A stretch of 64,000 nt of DNA from Streptomyces sp. Y2F8-2 (GTDB lineage: Bacteria > Actinomycetota > Actinomycetes > Streptomycetales > Streptomycetaceae): positions 310,001-374,000 of the forward strand of contig NZ_BNGS01000004.1 in NCBI RefSeq assembly GCF_014905555.1. Reading direction: 5' to 3'. The position numbers and the translations under genes are program-made. This document shows positions 34,426-42,942 of the stretch, in pieces (position 1 is the stretch's first letter; every line of letters starts with the position of its first letter). The notes below the pieces were generated by a model. That model was given only the letters and a program-made list of their open reading frames with translations. It ran no database searches and had not been told where the DNA came from.

Positions 34426-35445
34426 TCAGCCGGCCGGCCGCCAGCCCAGTGCCGGCCCCAGGCGCGTCGCCATGTCGGTGAGGATCTGCACGTAGTCCTC
34501 GTGCTCGAAGGTGAACGGCAGGGCGAACGCCACTTCGTCCACCTCACGGAACGCGGCGTGAGCGTATAGCTGTTCGGCTATCCGGTCGGACGGTCCCACG
34601 AGGTCCGGCGCGAACATCATCCGCGCCGGGCCCTGCGGCGTCGCCGTGCGCGGCAGCCGCTTCGCCGCGTACGCCTCGTACTTGGCGCGCTGCTCCGCCG
34701 TGGCGCTGTCGGTGGGGATGACCACCAGACCCTGTGAGACGCGGGCACGCTCACCGTCCGGGTGGTGGGCGCGGAACGTGCGGATGTGGGAGAGCTGCAC
34801 CTCGGCGAAGTCCTCCGACTCCTCCGCCTTGACGACGCTGGAGGTGAGCAGGTTCATCCCGTGCTCGCCCGCCCACTGGACCGAGCGCAGGCTCCCGCCG
34901 CCGTACCACAGGCGCCTGCCCAGGCCGGGGGAGTGGGGCTGCACGCGGTTCGAGAACACTTCGAAGCCCGTGACGCCGCTGAAGTCGCTGGCGGGCTTGC
35001 CGCGGACGAAGTCCAGCAGCCGCTGCACCCTCTCGTAGGTGAAGTCCTCGACGTCGGCGGTGTCCGGGTAGAGCGCCTGCTTCACCTGCTCGTAGTGCAT
35101 CGGCGGGCCGACGCTCACACCGGGGTTCAGTCGGCCCCCGGAGAGGATGTCGACCGTCGCCAAGTCCTCGGCGAGGCGCAGCGGGTTCTCCCAGCCGAGC
35201 GGGACGACCGCGGTGCCCAGCTCGATCCGGCTCGTGCGCTGGGAGGCCGCCGCCAGCACGGCGACGGGCGAGGATATGCCGTACTGCAGATGCCGGTGCC
35301 GCACCCACGCGCTGTCGAACCCCAGCCGCTCACCCAGTTCGATGATCTCCAGCGTCGACTCGTGCCCGCGGCCCGGATCCGCCTCGTCGAACAGGCCGAT
35401 GGTCAGGAAGCCCAGCTTCCGCAGCGGTTGCGAGGTCGGCGGCAC
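34426..35445 (-). CDS. LLM-class flavin-dependent oxidoreductase
   Basis: 339 residues from GTG 35445, chosen because GGAGGAAG precedes it at five bases; the frame is open a further 37 codons upstream but without homology. Luciferase-like motifs: LGFDSAWVRHRHLQYGISSPVAVLAAASQRT, LGTAVVPLGWENPLRLAEDLATVDILSGGRLNPGVSVGP (here broken by positions about 60-130). The class uses FMN or F420. It converges on efeB with 23 bases between stops. No pathway context. Confidence 0.85.
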   Translation of the reverse strand: MPPTSQPLRKLGFLTIGLFDEADPGRGHESTLEIIELGERLGFDSAWVRHRHLQYGISSPVAVLAAASQRTSRIELGTAVVPLGWENPLRLAEDLATVDILSGGRLNPGVSVGPPMHYEQVKQALYPDTADVEDFTYERVQRLLDFVRGKPASDFSGVTGFEVFSNRVQPHSPGLGRRLWYGGGSLRSVQWAGEHGMNLLTSSVVKAEESEDFAEVQLSHIRTFRAHHPDGERARVSQGLVVIPTDSATAEQRAKYEAYAAKRLPRTATPQGPARMMFAPDLVGPSDRIAEQLYAHAAFREVDEVAFALPFTFEHEDYVQILTDMATRLGPALGWRPAG

Positions 35446-35562
35446 AGGGCTTCCTCCAGGGTCCGTGGCATGTCTGCCGTACGCCGGTGCTGTGTCCGAT
35501 TCTCGCAAGTGATCGTTGCACGCACGTGAACGAGCAGGTGAGAACGGTCCGGGCACATGGCA

Positions 35563-36378
35563 TCAGGCGTCGCGGCGCCGGAGCGTCACCGCCGCCCCGG
35601 CCAGCGTCGCCAGCGCGTACAGGCAGAACACCGCGAACCCGGCCCACGGCGCCAGGGTGTGCGGCTGCTGCTGGACGTGGATGAGACCCTGGCCCGCCGT
35701 GCTCGGCAGGTACGGGTTGATCACGTCGAGCCAGGTCGACGGCAGCGCCTGGGCGAGCACGGGAAGCACCAGCAGGACGGCGAAGAGGGTGGCGATCCCG
35801 CCCGCCGTGTTGCGGATCAACGCACCGAGCGCCACCCCGATCAGACCCACGACCGTCAGATACAGACCCGCGCCGAGGACCGCGCGCAGCACGCCCGGAG
35901 CGCTCAGCGAGGTTCCCAGGTGACGACCGGACAGCGCGGCCTGACCCAGCAGGAAGGCGGCCAGCGCGGCCCCCGTCATCAGCACCCACGCCACCACCGC
36001 GTACACCAGGGCCTTCGCCCACAGCACCGGAAGGCGGCGCGGCACCGCGGCCAGCGAGGCGCGGATCATGCCCGTCGCGTACTCCCCGCTCATCACCAGG
36101 ACCCCCAGCACGCCGACCGCCAGCTGGGCCAGGAAGAAGCCGCGCAGACTGACCAGCGTCGGATCGAAGGCGAACCGCTCCTGCGGCGGCAGCTCGTCCC
36201 AGCGGTGGGCGGTGAAGTAGCTGAACACACAGCCGAGTCCGACCATCGCGACGACGGCCGCGAGGAGCGTGAACAGGGTGGACCGCAACGACCGCAGCTT
36301 GATCCACTCCGAGCGGATCACCCGCAGCTGGGTGACCTCGCCCCGCTCCGCGGCGGGGATCACCGATGCCGTCGTCAT
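35563..36378 (-). CDS. ABC transporter permease (ABC-2 type)
   Basis: 271 residues with about six membrane helices, the first at ~30-55 after a cytoplasmic start containing RVIRSEWIKLRSLRST, a signature of ABC-2 exporters of the NatB/YhgE-like type. Its start overlaps the stop of the ATPase gene by four bases (ATGA, 36375-36378), so the two make one exporter. Substrate unknown; such pairs export small hydrophobic drugs or peptides, or act in resistance. Confidence 0.9.
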   Translation of the reverse strand: MTTASVIPAAERGEVTQLRVIRSEWIKLRSLRSTLFTLLAAVVAMVGLGCVFSYFTAHRWDELPPQERFAFDPTLVSLRGFFLAQLAVGVLGVLVMSGEYATGMIRASLAAVPRRLPVLWAKALVYAVVAWVLMTGAALAAFLLGQAALSGRHLGTSLSAPGVLRAVLGAGLYLTVVGLIGVALGALIRNTAGGIATLFAVLLVLPVLAQALPSTWLDVINPYLPSTAGQGLIHVQQQPHTLAPWAGFAVFCLYALATLAGAAVTLRRRDA

Positions 36379-37322
36379 GCCGCACGTCCTTCCGCGCCGA
36401 CCAGGTGCGCCGCCGGCGTCCGGTACTCCACGGCGTCTCCCGTGAGTTGCATGAACGCCTCCTCCAACGAGGCCTGCTGCGGCGTGAGTTCGGCCAGCGC
36501 GATACCGTGCTCGGCCGCGATCCGCCCGATCCGCTCACTGCCGAGCCCGGTCACCGTCAGCACGCCCGGTTCCTCGGCCGTGACGGACACGTCCGGGCCG
36601 GCCAGCAGACCGTGCAGCCGCTCCGCCTCCTCGGTGCGGACCCGCACCACCTCACCGGCGGCCCGCGCGACGAACTCCGCGACCGACGTGTCCGCGATCA
36701 GCCGTCCCCGCCCGATCACGATCAGATGCTCGGCCGTGAGCGCCATCTCCGACATCAGATGTGAGGAGACGAGGACCGTACGCCCCTCGGCGGCCAGCGC
36801 CTTGAGCAGATCGCGGATCCACCGGATCCCCTCCGGATCGAGGCCGTTGACCGGCTCGTCGAGGATCACCGTCGCCGGGTCGCCGAGCAGCGCCCCGGCG
36901 ATGCCCAGCCGCTGCCCCATGCCGAGGGAGAAGCTGCCGACCCGCTTCCGTGCCACCGCGCGCAGTCCCACCAGGTCGATCACCTCCTCGACCCGGCGCC
37001 GGGAGATCCCGTGGGTCGCGGCGAGCGCCAGCAAGTGGTGGTGGGCACTGCGCCCGGTGTGCACCGAGCGCGCCTCCAGCATGGCCCCCACCTGGTGCAG
37101 GGGCGCCCGGTGATCGGCGTAGTGCCTGCCGTTGACCACGGCCCGGCCGGAGGTGGGCGCGTCCAGCCCGAGCAGCATCCGCATGGTCGTGGACTTGCCG
37201 GCGCCGTTCGGCCCCAGGAACCCGGTCACGATGCCGGGCCGCACGGTGAAGCTCAGGTCGTCGACGGCGGTGCGCTCGCCGAAGCGCTTGGTGAGGGAAT
37301 GGGCCTCGATCATGCCCTCCAC
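36375..37322 (-). CDS. ABC transporter ATP-binding protein (drug/peptide exporter type)
   Basis: 315 residues; a single ABC domain with Walker A GPNGAGKST, a signature loop FSLGMGQRLGIAGALL (LSGGQ variant), Walker B VILDEP with NGLDPEG, and switch His in VSSHLMSEM. A C-terminal extension after residue 215 is of the CcmA/NatA/bacitracin-type subfamily. Energises the adjacent permease. It could also start at the ATG three codons in (MIEAHSL). Confidence 0.93.
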   Translation of the reverse strand: MEGMIEAHSLTKRFGERTAVDDLSFTVRPGIVTGFLGPNGAGKSTTMRMLLGLDAPTSGRAVVNGRHYADHRAPLHQVGAMLEARSVHTGRSAHHHLLALAATHGISRRRVEEVIDLVGLRAVARKRVGSFSLGMGQRLGIAGALLGDPATVILDEPVNGLDPEGIRWIRDLLKALAAEGRTVLVSSHLMSEMALTAEHLIVIGRGRLIADTSVAEFVARAAGEVVRVRTEEAERLHGLLAGPDVSVTAEEPGVLTVTGLGSERIGRIAAEHGIALAELTPQQASLEEAFMQLTGDAVEYRTPAAHLVGAEGRAA

Positions 37323-37400
37323 CCTCGTACGACCGCGCCCGGCTGTCGCGCGGGACTGCTCCGGCCGGATGCCGGGCCGCTTCCGCCGTCGTGCGTGCGT

Positions 37401-38765
37401 CTATGCGCCGCTCTCGCGGAGCATGTCCTCCCGCTCGACGATCTTCACTCGTTCCCGGCCCTGGGGTTCACCGAGCGCCTTCTCCGCGGCGTCCAGGCGG
37501 TACCAGCCCTCCCAGGTGGTGAAACGGACGTTCCGCTCGGCGAGGAACGCGTCCACGGCCTCGGGTGCGGGCGAAGCCGGCGTGTGCAGACGCCCGTTCG
37601 CGTGGTCGTCCAGCAGGTTGGCCACCGTCTCGTTGGCGTCGCCCTTGGTGTGGCCGATGAGGCCCACGGGGCCGCGGCGGATCCAGCCGGTCACGTACGT
37701 CGACTGCAGATGCGTGCCGCCGTCCTCGACGACCCGCCCGCCCTCGTCCGGGACCGTGCCCGACTCGACGTCCCACGGCAGCTTCGGCAGGGGGTCGGAG
37801 AGGTAGCCCACGGCACGGTAGACGGCGGTGACGTCCCAGTCCCGGAACGTACCGGTCCCCTTGACGTTGCCCGTGCCGTCCAGGGCCGTGCGCTCGGTAC
37901 GCAGGCCGACCACGCGGCCGTCCTCGCCGAGGATCTCGGTCGGGGACTCGAAGAAGTGCAGGAACAGCTTGTGCGGCCGGTCGCCGACGTCGCGGATGGC
38001 CCAGTTCTCCAGCGTCTTGGCGACCATGTCGGCCTGCTTGTTGCCGCGCCGGGTGGCGATCGAGCCCTCGTCGTAGTCGATGTCCTCGGGATCGACGACG
38101 ACCTCGATGGTGGGGGAGTGGTCCAGCTCGCGCAGCTCCATCGGGCTGAACTTCGCCTGGGCCGGGCCACGGCGGCCGAAGACGTGGATCTCCAGGGCCT
38201 TGTTCGCCTTCAGGCCCTCGTGGACGTTCGGCGGGATCTCGGTGGGCAGCAGCTCGTCCGCCGTCTTGGCCAGGACGCGGGCCACGTCCAGGGCGACGTT
38301 GCCGACGCCGAGGACGGCGACCTTCTCGGCTTCGAGCGGCCAGGTCCGCGGCACGTCCGGGTGCCCGTCGTACCAGGAGACGAAGTCCGCCGCTCCGTAG
38401 GAGCCGTCGAGGTCGATGCCCGGTATGTCGAGGGGTCGGTCGGCCATGGCGCCGGTGGAGAAGATCACGGCGTCGTAGAAGGCGCGCAGGTCGTCCAGGC
38501 TGATGTCGGACGGGTACGTGACGTTGCCGAACAGGCGGATCTGCGGCTTGTCGAGCACCTGGTGCAGGGCCGTGACGATGCCCTTGATGCGCGGGTGGTC
38601 GGGGGCGACGCCGTACCGGATGAGGCCGAACGGGGCGGGCATCCGCTCGAAGAGGTCGATGGACACACCGGGTTCGGCGGCCACCTCGGACTTCAGCAGG
38701 GCGTCGGCGGCGTAGATGCCGGCGGGACCGGCTCCGACGATGGCTACCCGCAGGGGGCGGGGCAT
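37401..38765 (-). CDS. fprA: NADPH:ferredoxin reductase, FprA type
   Basis: 454 residues of the adrenodoxin-reductase-like family. FAD motif VAIVGAGPAGIYAADALLKS at the N-terminus, NADPH-binding VLGVGNVALDVARVL near 160, GRRGPAQAKFSPMELREL (basic patch), and the late motif GWIRRGPVGLIGHTKGDA. M. tuberculosis FprA transfers electrons from NADPH to ferredoxins and can support P450s. A candidate iron box (38811-38829) lies 46 bases upstream of the ATG at 38765. The P450 operon at 54.7 kb has its own reductase of a different family. Confidence 0.93.
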   Translation of the reverse strand: MPRPLRVAIVGAGPAGIYAADALLKSEVAAEPGVSIDLFERMPAPFGLIRYGVAPDHPRIKGIVTALHQVLDKPQIRLFGNVTYPSDISLDDLRAFYDAVIFSTGAMADRPLDIPGIDLDGSYGAADFVSWYDGHPDVPRTWPLEAEKVAVLGVGNVALDVARVLAKTADELLPTEIPPNVHEGLKANKALEIHVFGRRGPAQAKFSPMELRELDHSPTIEVVVDPEDIDYDEGSIATRRGNKQADMVAKTLENWAIRDVGDRPHKLFLHFFESPTEILGEDGRVVGLRTERTALDGTGNVKGTGTFRDWDVTAVYRAVGYLSDPLPKLPWDVESGTVPDEGGRVVEDGGTHLQSTYVTGWIRRGPVGLIGHTKGDANETVANLLDDHANGRLHTPASPAPEAVDAFLAERNVRFTTWEGWYRLDAAEKALGEPQGRERVKIVEREDMLRESGA

Positions 38766-38810
38766 GATCAGGTTCCCTTCGAGCGGGGATGGACGGCTCG
38801 TCGGGAACCC

Positions 38811-38829
38811 TAAGCTAAGGCAATCCTAA
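38811..38829 (-). promoter_or_regulatory. Candidate iron box upstream of fprA
   Basis: On the minus strand TTAGGATTGCCTTAGCTTA matches the DmdR1/IdeR iron-box consensus at about 13 of 19 positions, with the first TTAGG intact. It lies 46 bases upstream of the fprA start codon. Iron control of fprA is plausible. Confidence 0.58.
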
Positions 38830-38856
38830 GTTGGTACGCGGGTCCGCTCTATGACC

Positions 38857-38875
38857 CCATAAGGCGGGCTTATGG
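38857..38875 (-). terminator. Hairpin CCATAAG...CTTATGG over the PP2C gene stop
   Basis: Seven-base arms with a 5-base loop (38864-38868) span the stop codon of the PP2C gene (38870-38872) and lie just upstream of the fprA promoter region. Possible terminator, weak because of its short stem. Confidence 0.4.
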
Positions 38876-39973
38876 CTTCGGCTCTGGGGCCAGCAGGAGC
38901 ATCGTCACATCGTCGCGGACACTGCCGCAGTGTTCCACGAGATCGGTCCACACGCGCTCGGTCATGACCTCGGGGTCGTCGTCGGCGAGGCGGGGAAGCC
39001 GGTCGATCAGTGGATAGAACGCGCCGGTGGAGTCCCTGGCCTCCCAGATGCCGTCGGAGGCCAGGAAGAGCCGGTCCCCCCTCCGGATCGGGCAGGTGGT
39101 CTCGTCGTACCCGCCTGCCTGGGGCAGGCCGAGCCCGAGCGGTGTTCCCGGTGTGACCCGCACCTCTGTGGCCTTGCCGTCCTGGAGCAGAACCGGTGCC
39201 GGACTGCCGCAGACGATGATCCGTACCGTACGGGCGTCGGGGGCGAACTCGAGCAGCACCACGGTCGCGAACAGCTCCCCGAGCCGGGCGTCCCCCGAGT
39301 CCACCAGGAGCCTGCGGTCGAGGCACGCGGCGACCGACGGCAGGTCGGGCTGGTCGAGGACGGCCTCCCGGAACGCGCCGAGCAGTGACGCGACCGTCGC
39401 CACGGCCGACAGTCCGTGACCCTGCACATCGCCCATCACCGCCCGTACCCCGGCGCGGCCCGCGCGTACGTCGTAGAAGTCGCCCCCGACGAGCGTCCCA
39501 CGCTGCGCGGCCCGGTAGAGCCCGGTGCAGCGGACCGGTCCGACCCGCGGCGGCAGCGGGGGTGCGACGGCGCGCTGGGCGGCCTCGGCGACGGTGCGTT
39601 CGAGGTCGAGCTGGGCGTCACGGCGGCTGCGCACATACGACACGAACACGCTCAGCAGCGCCACGAAGCTGATGGTGAGCAGGTCGGTGTTGCCGGGGTG
39701 GTCGAGATGGAAGACCCGGACGTGCTGCAGGGCGATGACCAGGACGCCGAGCGCGGCGGTCGTCAACGGCCCGTAGGACAGCACGGCGAGCGGCGGAATG
39801 GCGCCGAGCAGGAAGCCGATGTCCAGGGGCTCGGGGGCGACGAGCGTGGCGACGCACACGACGATCAGCAGCACCAGCGGCAGCGCCCGCACCGACCGCG
39901 GGGGCGGCGCCCCGCGCAGCCAGCTCCGGCCGTCCGCCTCCCGGCGCCCCGGCACGGCACGCACGCTTCGCAC
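38870..39973 (-). CDS. Membrane-anchored SpoIIE-type PP2C phosphatase
   Basis: 367 residues from GTG 39973. Three to four membrane helices in residues 25-115, then a linker ending AEAAQRAVAPPLP, then the PP2C core: VGGDFYDVRAGRAGVRAVMG, DVQGHGLSAVATVASLLGAFREA, FLASDGIWEARD (usual LYTDGLxE) and RDDVTMLLLAPE. It is closely similar in layout to the phosphatase at 50152-51333. A family member would dephosphorylate an anti-sigma antagonist. The ligand for the membrane part is unknown. It is divergent from the epimerase gene. Confidence 0.9.
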   Translation of the reverse strand: MRSVRAVPGRREADGRSWLRGAPPPRSVRALPLVLLIVVCVATLVAPEPLDIGFLLGAIPPLAVLSYGPLTTAALGVLVIALQHVRVFHLDHPGNTDLLTISFVALLSVFVSYVRSRRDAQLDLERTVAEAAQRAVAPPLPPRVGPVRCTGLYRAAQRGTLVGGDFYDVRAGRAGVRAVMGDVQGHGLSAVATVASLLGAFREAVLDQPDLPSVAACLDRRLLVDSGDARLGELFATVVLLEFAPDARTVRIIVCGSPAPVLLQDGKATEVRVTPGTPLGLGLPQAGGYDETTCPIRRGDRLFLASDGIWEARDSTGAFYPLIDRLPRLADDDPEVMTERVWTDLVEHCGSVRDDVTMLLLAPEPKP

Positions 39974-40094
39974 ACCTCAACGCTCCTACGCCGAGCGGCC
40001 CGCCGCACGTCGGCGCAGGGCCTCGTGCATGTGCCGGGCTGCGCGTATCGTTCCGCCGTCCGGTGCGTCAGGGCAGGCGTCGAGAGGTGACAGC

Positions 40095-41153
40095 GTGAGC
40101 GCGGACGGGGCGAGGACGGCTGTGGTGACCGGCGGCAGCGGATTCGTCGCAAGCCATCTGGTCCGACGGCTGCTGGAGCGGGAATACCAGGTGCACGCGA
40201 CGGTACGCAGCGCCGCGCACCCGGCCAAGCTGCTGCCGTTGCACAGGCTCCAGCAGGAGTTCCCCGGCCGGCTGGCCCTCGTCGAGGCGGACCTGCTCCG
40301 GCCGGGCTCCTTCGACGAGGCGATGAGCGGCTGCCGTGTGGTCTTCCACGTCGCGTCGCCGTTCCGCATGCCGGAGAAGATCAAGGACGGCCACAGGGAC
40401 ATGGTCGAACCGGCCGTGGACGGCACCCGCAACGTGCTGGCGAGCGTGGAGCGGACCGCGACCGTCGAGAGGCTGGTCCTCACGTCCACCGTGGGCGCGA
40501 TCTTCGGCGACTACATCGACGTACTGGCCATGGACGACCGGACACTCTCCGAGAAGTACGTCAACACCACCAGCACGGTGGAGAACAACCCCTACCACTA
40601 CGCGAAGACGCTCGCCGAACGGGAGGCCCGGGCGGCGGAGGCGGCCCAGAGCCGCTGGCGGATGGTGTCGGTGAACCCCGGCCTGATCCTCGGCCCGTCA
40701 CTGACCCCCGCCTCGGAATCCGGCAGCCTGTTCCTGCTCGACGAGCTGTTCAAGGGCTACTTCTTCTACGGCGCCCCCGACTTCAGTTTCACCACGGCCG
40801 ACGTCCGCGACGTGGCCGACGCGCACATCGCGGCCGCGGAGCGCCCCGCGGCGAAGGGCCGGTACATCGTCGCCGCCGAGACGATGACGTCCTTCCACGA
40901 GATGTCCCGCATCATCCGCACCCGGTACCCCCGCGACCTGCGCCTGCCCCGTACCGCGCTGCCGCACTGGCCGGTACGCGTCCTGGGCCCGGCCTTCGGC
41001 CTGAGCCAGGACTACATCCGCAAGCACCTCGGCATCCGCTTCCGCGTGGACAACAGCAGGAGCGTGCGGGAACTGGGCATCACCTACCGCCCGATCGAGG
41101 AGACGCTGCTGGACCACTACGAGACCTGGCGACGGCAACGCCGGGCACGCTGA
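40095..41153 (+). CDS. NAD-dependent epimerase / dihydroflavonol-reductase-like protein
   Basis: 352 residues, GTG 40095 after GAGAGGTGA. Extended short-chain dehydrogenase: TGGSGFVASHLVRRLLE nucleotide motif, the SDR catalytic Ser/Thr region LVLTSTVGAIFGD, and the YxxxK pair in YHYAKTLAE. The sequence is most like the dihydroflavonol-4-reductase / cinnamoyl-type branch. It reduces or epimerises a small carbonyl or sugar nucleotide with NAD(P). No cluster context gives the substrate. The frame is open upstream to 39798 in the shadow of the divergent phosphatase. Confidence 0.88.
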   Translation: MSADGARTAVVTGGSGFVASHLVRRLLEREYQVHATVRSAAHPAKLLPLHRLQQEFPGRLALVEADLLRPGSFDEAMSGCRVVFHVASPFRMPEKIKDGHRDMVEPAVDGTRNVLASVERTATVERLVLTSTVGAIFGDYIDVLAMDDRTLSEKYVNTTSTVENNPYHYAKTLAEREARAAEAAQSRWRMVSVNPGLILGPSLTPASESGSLFLLDELFKGYFFYGAPDFSFTTADVRDVADAHIAAAERPAAKGRYIVAAETMTSFHEMSRIIRTRYPRDLRLPRTALPHWPVRVLGPAFGLSQDYIRKHLGIRFRVDNSRSVRELGITYRPIEETLLDHYETWRRQRRAR

Positions 41154-41171
41154 GGTCGGGGCGCCCCGGCC

Positions 41172-42632
41172 TCAGGCGGGCCGTACCGCCCCGTGGATCG
41201 CCGACTGGCCGGCGTAGTGGAGGGACTCCTCACGGATGTAGGCTCCCGGGCCCGGCGCGTGGATCATCATGCCGTTGCCGGTGCAGATGCCGACATGGCC
41301 GGCGCCGTCATGGAAGAAGACCAGGTCCCCCGGCTGGAGAGCGGTGAGGGAGACCGGCGTGCCCGTGGCCGCCTGGTCGGGAGCGGTGCGGGGGAGCACG
41401 ACCCCGGCGGCCTTCCAGGCGGCCTGGGTCAGGCCCGCGGCGTCGTAGGAGTCGGGCCCGGTGGCACCCCACACACACGGTTTGCCGATCTGCGCCCGGG
41501 CGAAGGCGAGCGCCTTCGCGGCCTTGGTGCCGTACCCCGTGTCGGACAGGCCGACGAAGGCGTCGGCGACCGGAAGCGCGGGGACGGCGGGCGCCGGGAC
41601 TGCTCCGGGTGCCGTGGCGGCGAACGGGGCCGTGGCGGCGAGGGTGTCCGGACCGGTGAGCGGCATCGAGGCGGCCGGGACGGGCTCGGTGGCCGGCGGT
41701 GCCGGCATGGTGAAGGCGGTCGTGGGGGCCGGGCCGGGCCCGGTGGCCGGCGGCGCCGGCACGGCGAATGCCGTGGATGTGACTGGGCTCGGCGTGGTGG
41801 CCGGGGGCGCCGGCACGGCGAGCGCGGTCGACGTGTCCAGGGACGGCGCGATGGGCGACGGGCCCACGGCAGAAGGAACGGAGGTGAGGGCGAGGTCCGC
41901 AGCCGGGGACATACCCGGCAGGACCGCCGCGCCTCCGGCCGTCTGTCCCCGCTGCCAGGCCTGCCCGCTGTCACCGAGCGCTTGCGGCGTGCCCCAGCCG
42001 CCACCCGCCGGGCCCTGCTGCGCCGCGTGCCGGTCCAGCATCTCCCGGGCCGCGGCGAGCTTGCGCCGGCTCCGCTCCTTGGCGGTGGTCGGCGTGGAGC
42101 GTCCCGACTCGGCGGGAGCCCCCGGCAGGGCCCGCGGCGTCTCCTGCCGCGACGCGGGCGCGTCAGGCAACGTGGCCATGGGACCGGCCGTCAGCTCGGC
42201 CACCGGCCCGGCCGTCAACTCCCTGACCGTCCGGTCCGACCCGGAAGCCGGTCCGGCGGTCAGTTCCCGCACCGGCCGGTCCGCGTTCGCCCGCTCGAGG
42301 GCGGGCAGTTCGTCCCCCGGCCGCCTCGCCGGGATCACGGGCCCGTCCCCGGCCGCCCCGTCCGGCATCCTGTCCGTCGGCAGCACCGCCGGGACGGTCG
42401 GACCCAGCTTCGCGCGCGCCGCGTCGAACCACTCCCGGACGACGTCGTCGAGCGCGGGATCGCTGTGCCTGCGCTGTCTGCCGAGGACCGGGTCGGTGCG
42501 CCTGCGGGTCCCCGTCGACATCGCGCGGGTCGCGTTGAAGTTCCCGGTGGCGGTCTCGGCCCGGTCGTAGAGGCTCTGGATCCGCCGCTGGACCTCGTCG
42601 CGGCTCGGCCCCTCGGAGTCGCGCTGCGCCAT
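41172..42632 (-). CDS. NlpC/P60-family protein with the catalytic cysteine replaced
   Basis: 486 residues. The N-terminus has the helical segment typical of Streptomyces C40 proteins (RRIQSLYDRAETATGNFNATRAMS) but no signal peptide. The middle (~85-330) is low-complexity with ELTAGP and AVPAPPAT repeats. The C-terminal ~125 residues are NlpC/P60: AFARAQIGKPCVWGATG, SYDAAGLTQAAW, GHVGICTGNGMMIHAP. In active members the third block reads DCSG; here it is DAAG, so Ala398 replaces the nucleophile Cys, while the His remains. Inference: a non-catalytic peptidoglycan-binding or regulatory protein. ATG 42632 with AAGGAG upstream. Confidence 0.88.
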   Translation of the reverse strand: MAQRDSEGPSRDEVQRRIQSLYDRAETATGNFNATRAMSTGTRRRTDPVLGRQRRHSDPALDDVVREWFDAARAKLGPTVPAVLPTDRMPDGAAGDGPVIPARRPGDELPALERANADRPVRELTAGPASGSDRTVRELTAGPVAELTAGPMATLPDAPASRQETPRALPGAPAESGRSTPTTAKERSRRKLAAAREMLDRHAAQQGPAGGGWGTPQALGDSGQAWQRGQTAGGAAVLPGMSPAADLALTSVPSAVGPSPIAPSLDTSTALAVPAPPATTPSPVTSTAFAVPAPPATGPGPAPTTAFTMPAPPATEPVPAASMPLTGPDTLAATAPFAATAPGAVPAPAVPALPVADAFVGLSDTGYGTKAAKALAFARAQIGKPCVWGATGPDSYDAAGLTQAAWKAAGVVLPRTAPDQAATGTPVSLTALQPGDLVFFHDGAGHVGICTGNGMMIHAPGPGAYIREESLHYAGQSAIHGAVRPA

Positions 42633-42942
42633 GGGGACGTACTCCTTCCGTGCTCCGCCTGCCGGGTCGGCCGTGCAGCGCCCCCAGGCCGTTCGGGGCG
42701 CTGGGAGAAGGTTCGGGCTGGAGGCTCCGGAAGGCGTGCCCTGTGGCCCGTGCCCTCGGCGGAGGCCGTGCGACCCGGCGACGTTCGCCGGAGGGAGTCG
42801 TGCGGCCTGCCGGACAACCTAGCCAACTTGTGTGCCTCGCGTGAAGATTGAGCCGCGAAATGTCCGAGACGTCGGTGTGATTTTCATCTTGTCGTTCATG
42901 AAAAGGTTTTGACGTTCCGGAAGGTGTTCTGTCGGCTACCGT
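42633..42942. other. 310-base gap between the P-type ATPase and NlpC/P60 genes
   Basis: Both flanking genes are on the minus strand. The half near the ATPase stop (about 42840-42925) is less GC-rich and probably holds the promoter of the NlpC/P60 gene; the rest would be a long 5' leader. I see no gene and could not match the leader to the c-di-AMP riboswitch often found before Streptomyces cell-wall hydrolase genes. Confidence 0.4.

Noticed and set aside
38811..38829. Reading this site as a plain -35/-10 promoter only
   Set aside because: The 19-base match to the iron box explains the symmetry better, though it may overlap the promoter.
42633..42842. c-di-AMP (ydaO-type) riboswitch before the NlpC/P60 gene
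   Set aside because: The leader is long and structured-looking, but I could not find the conserved core of that riboswitch.
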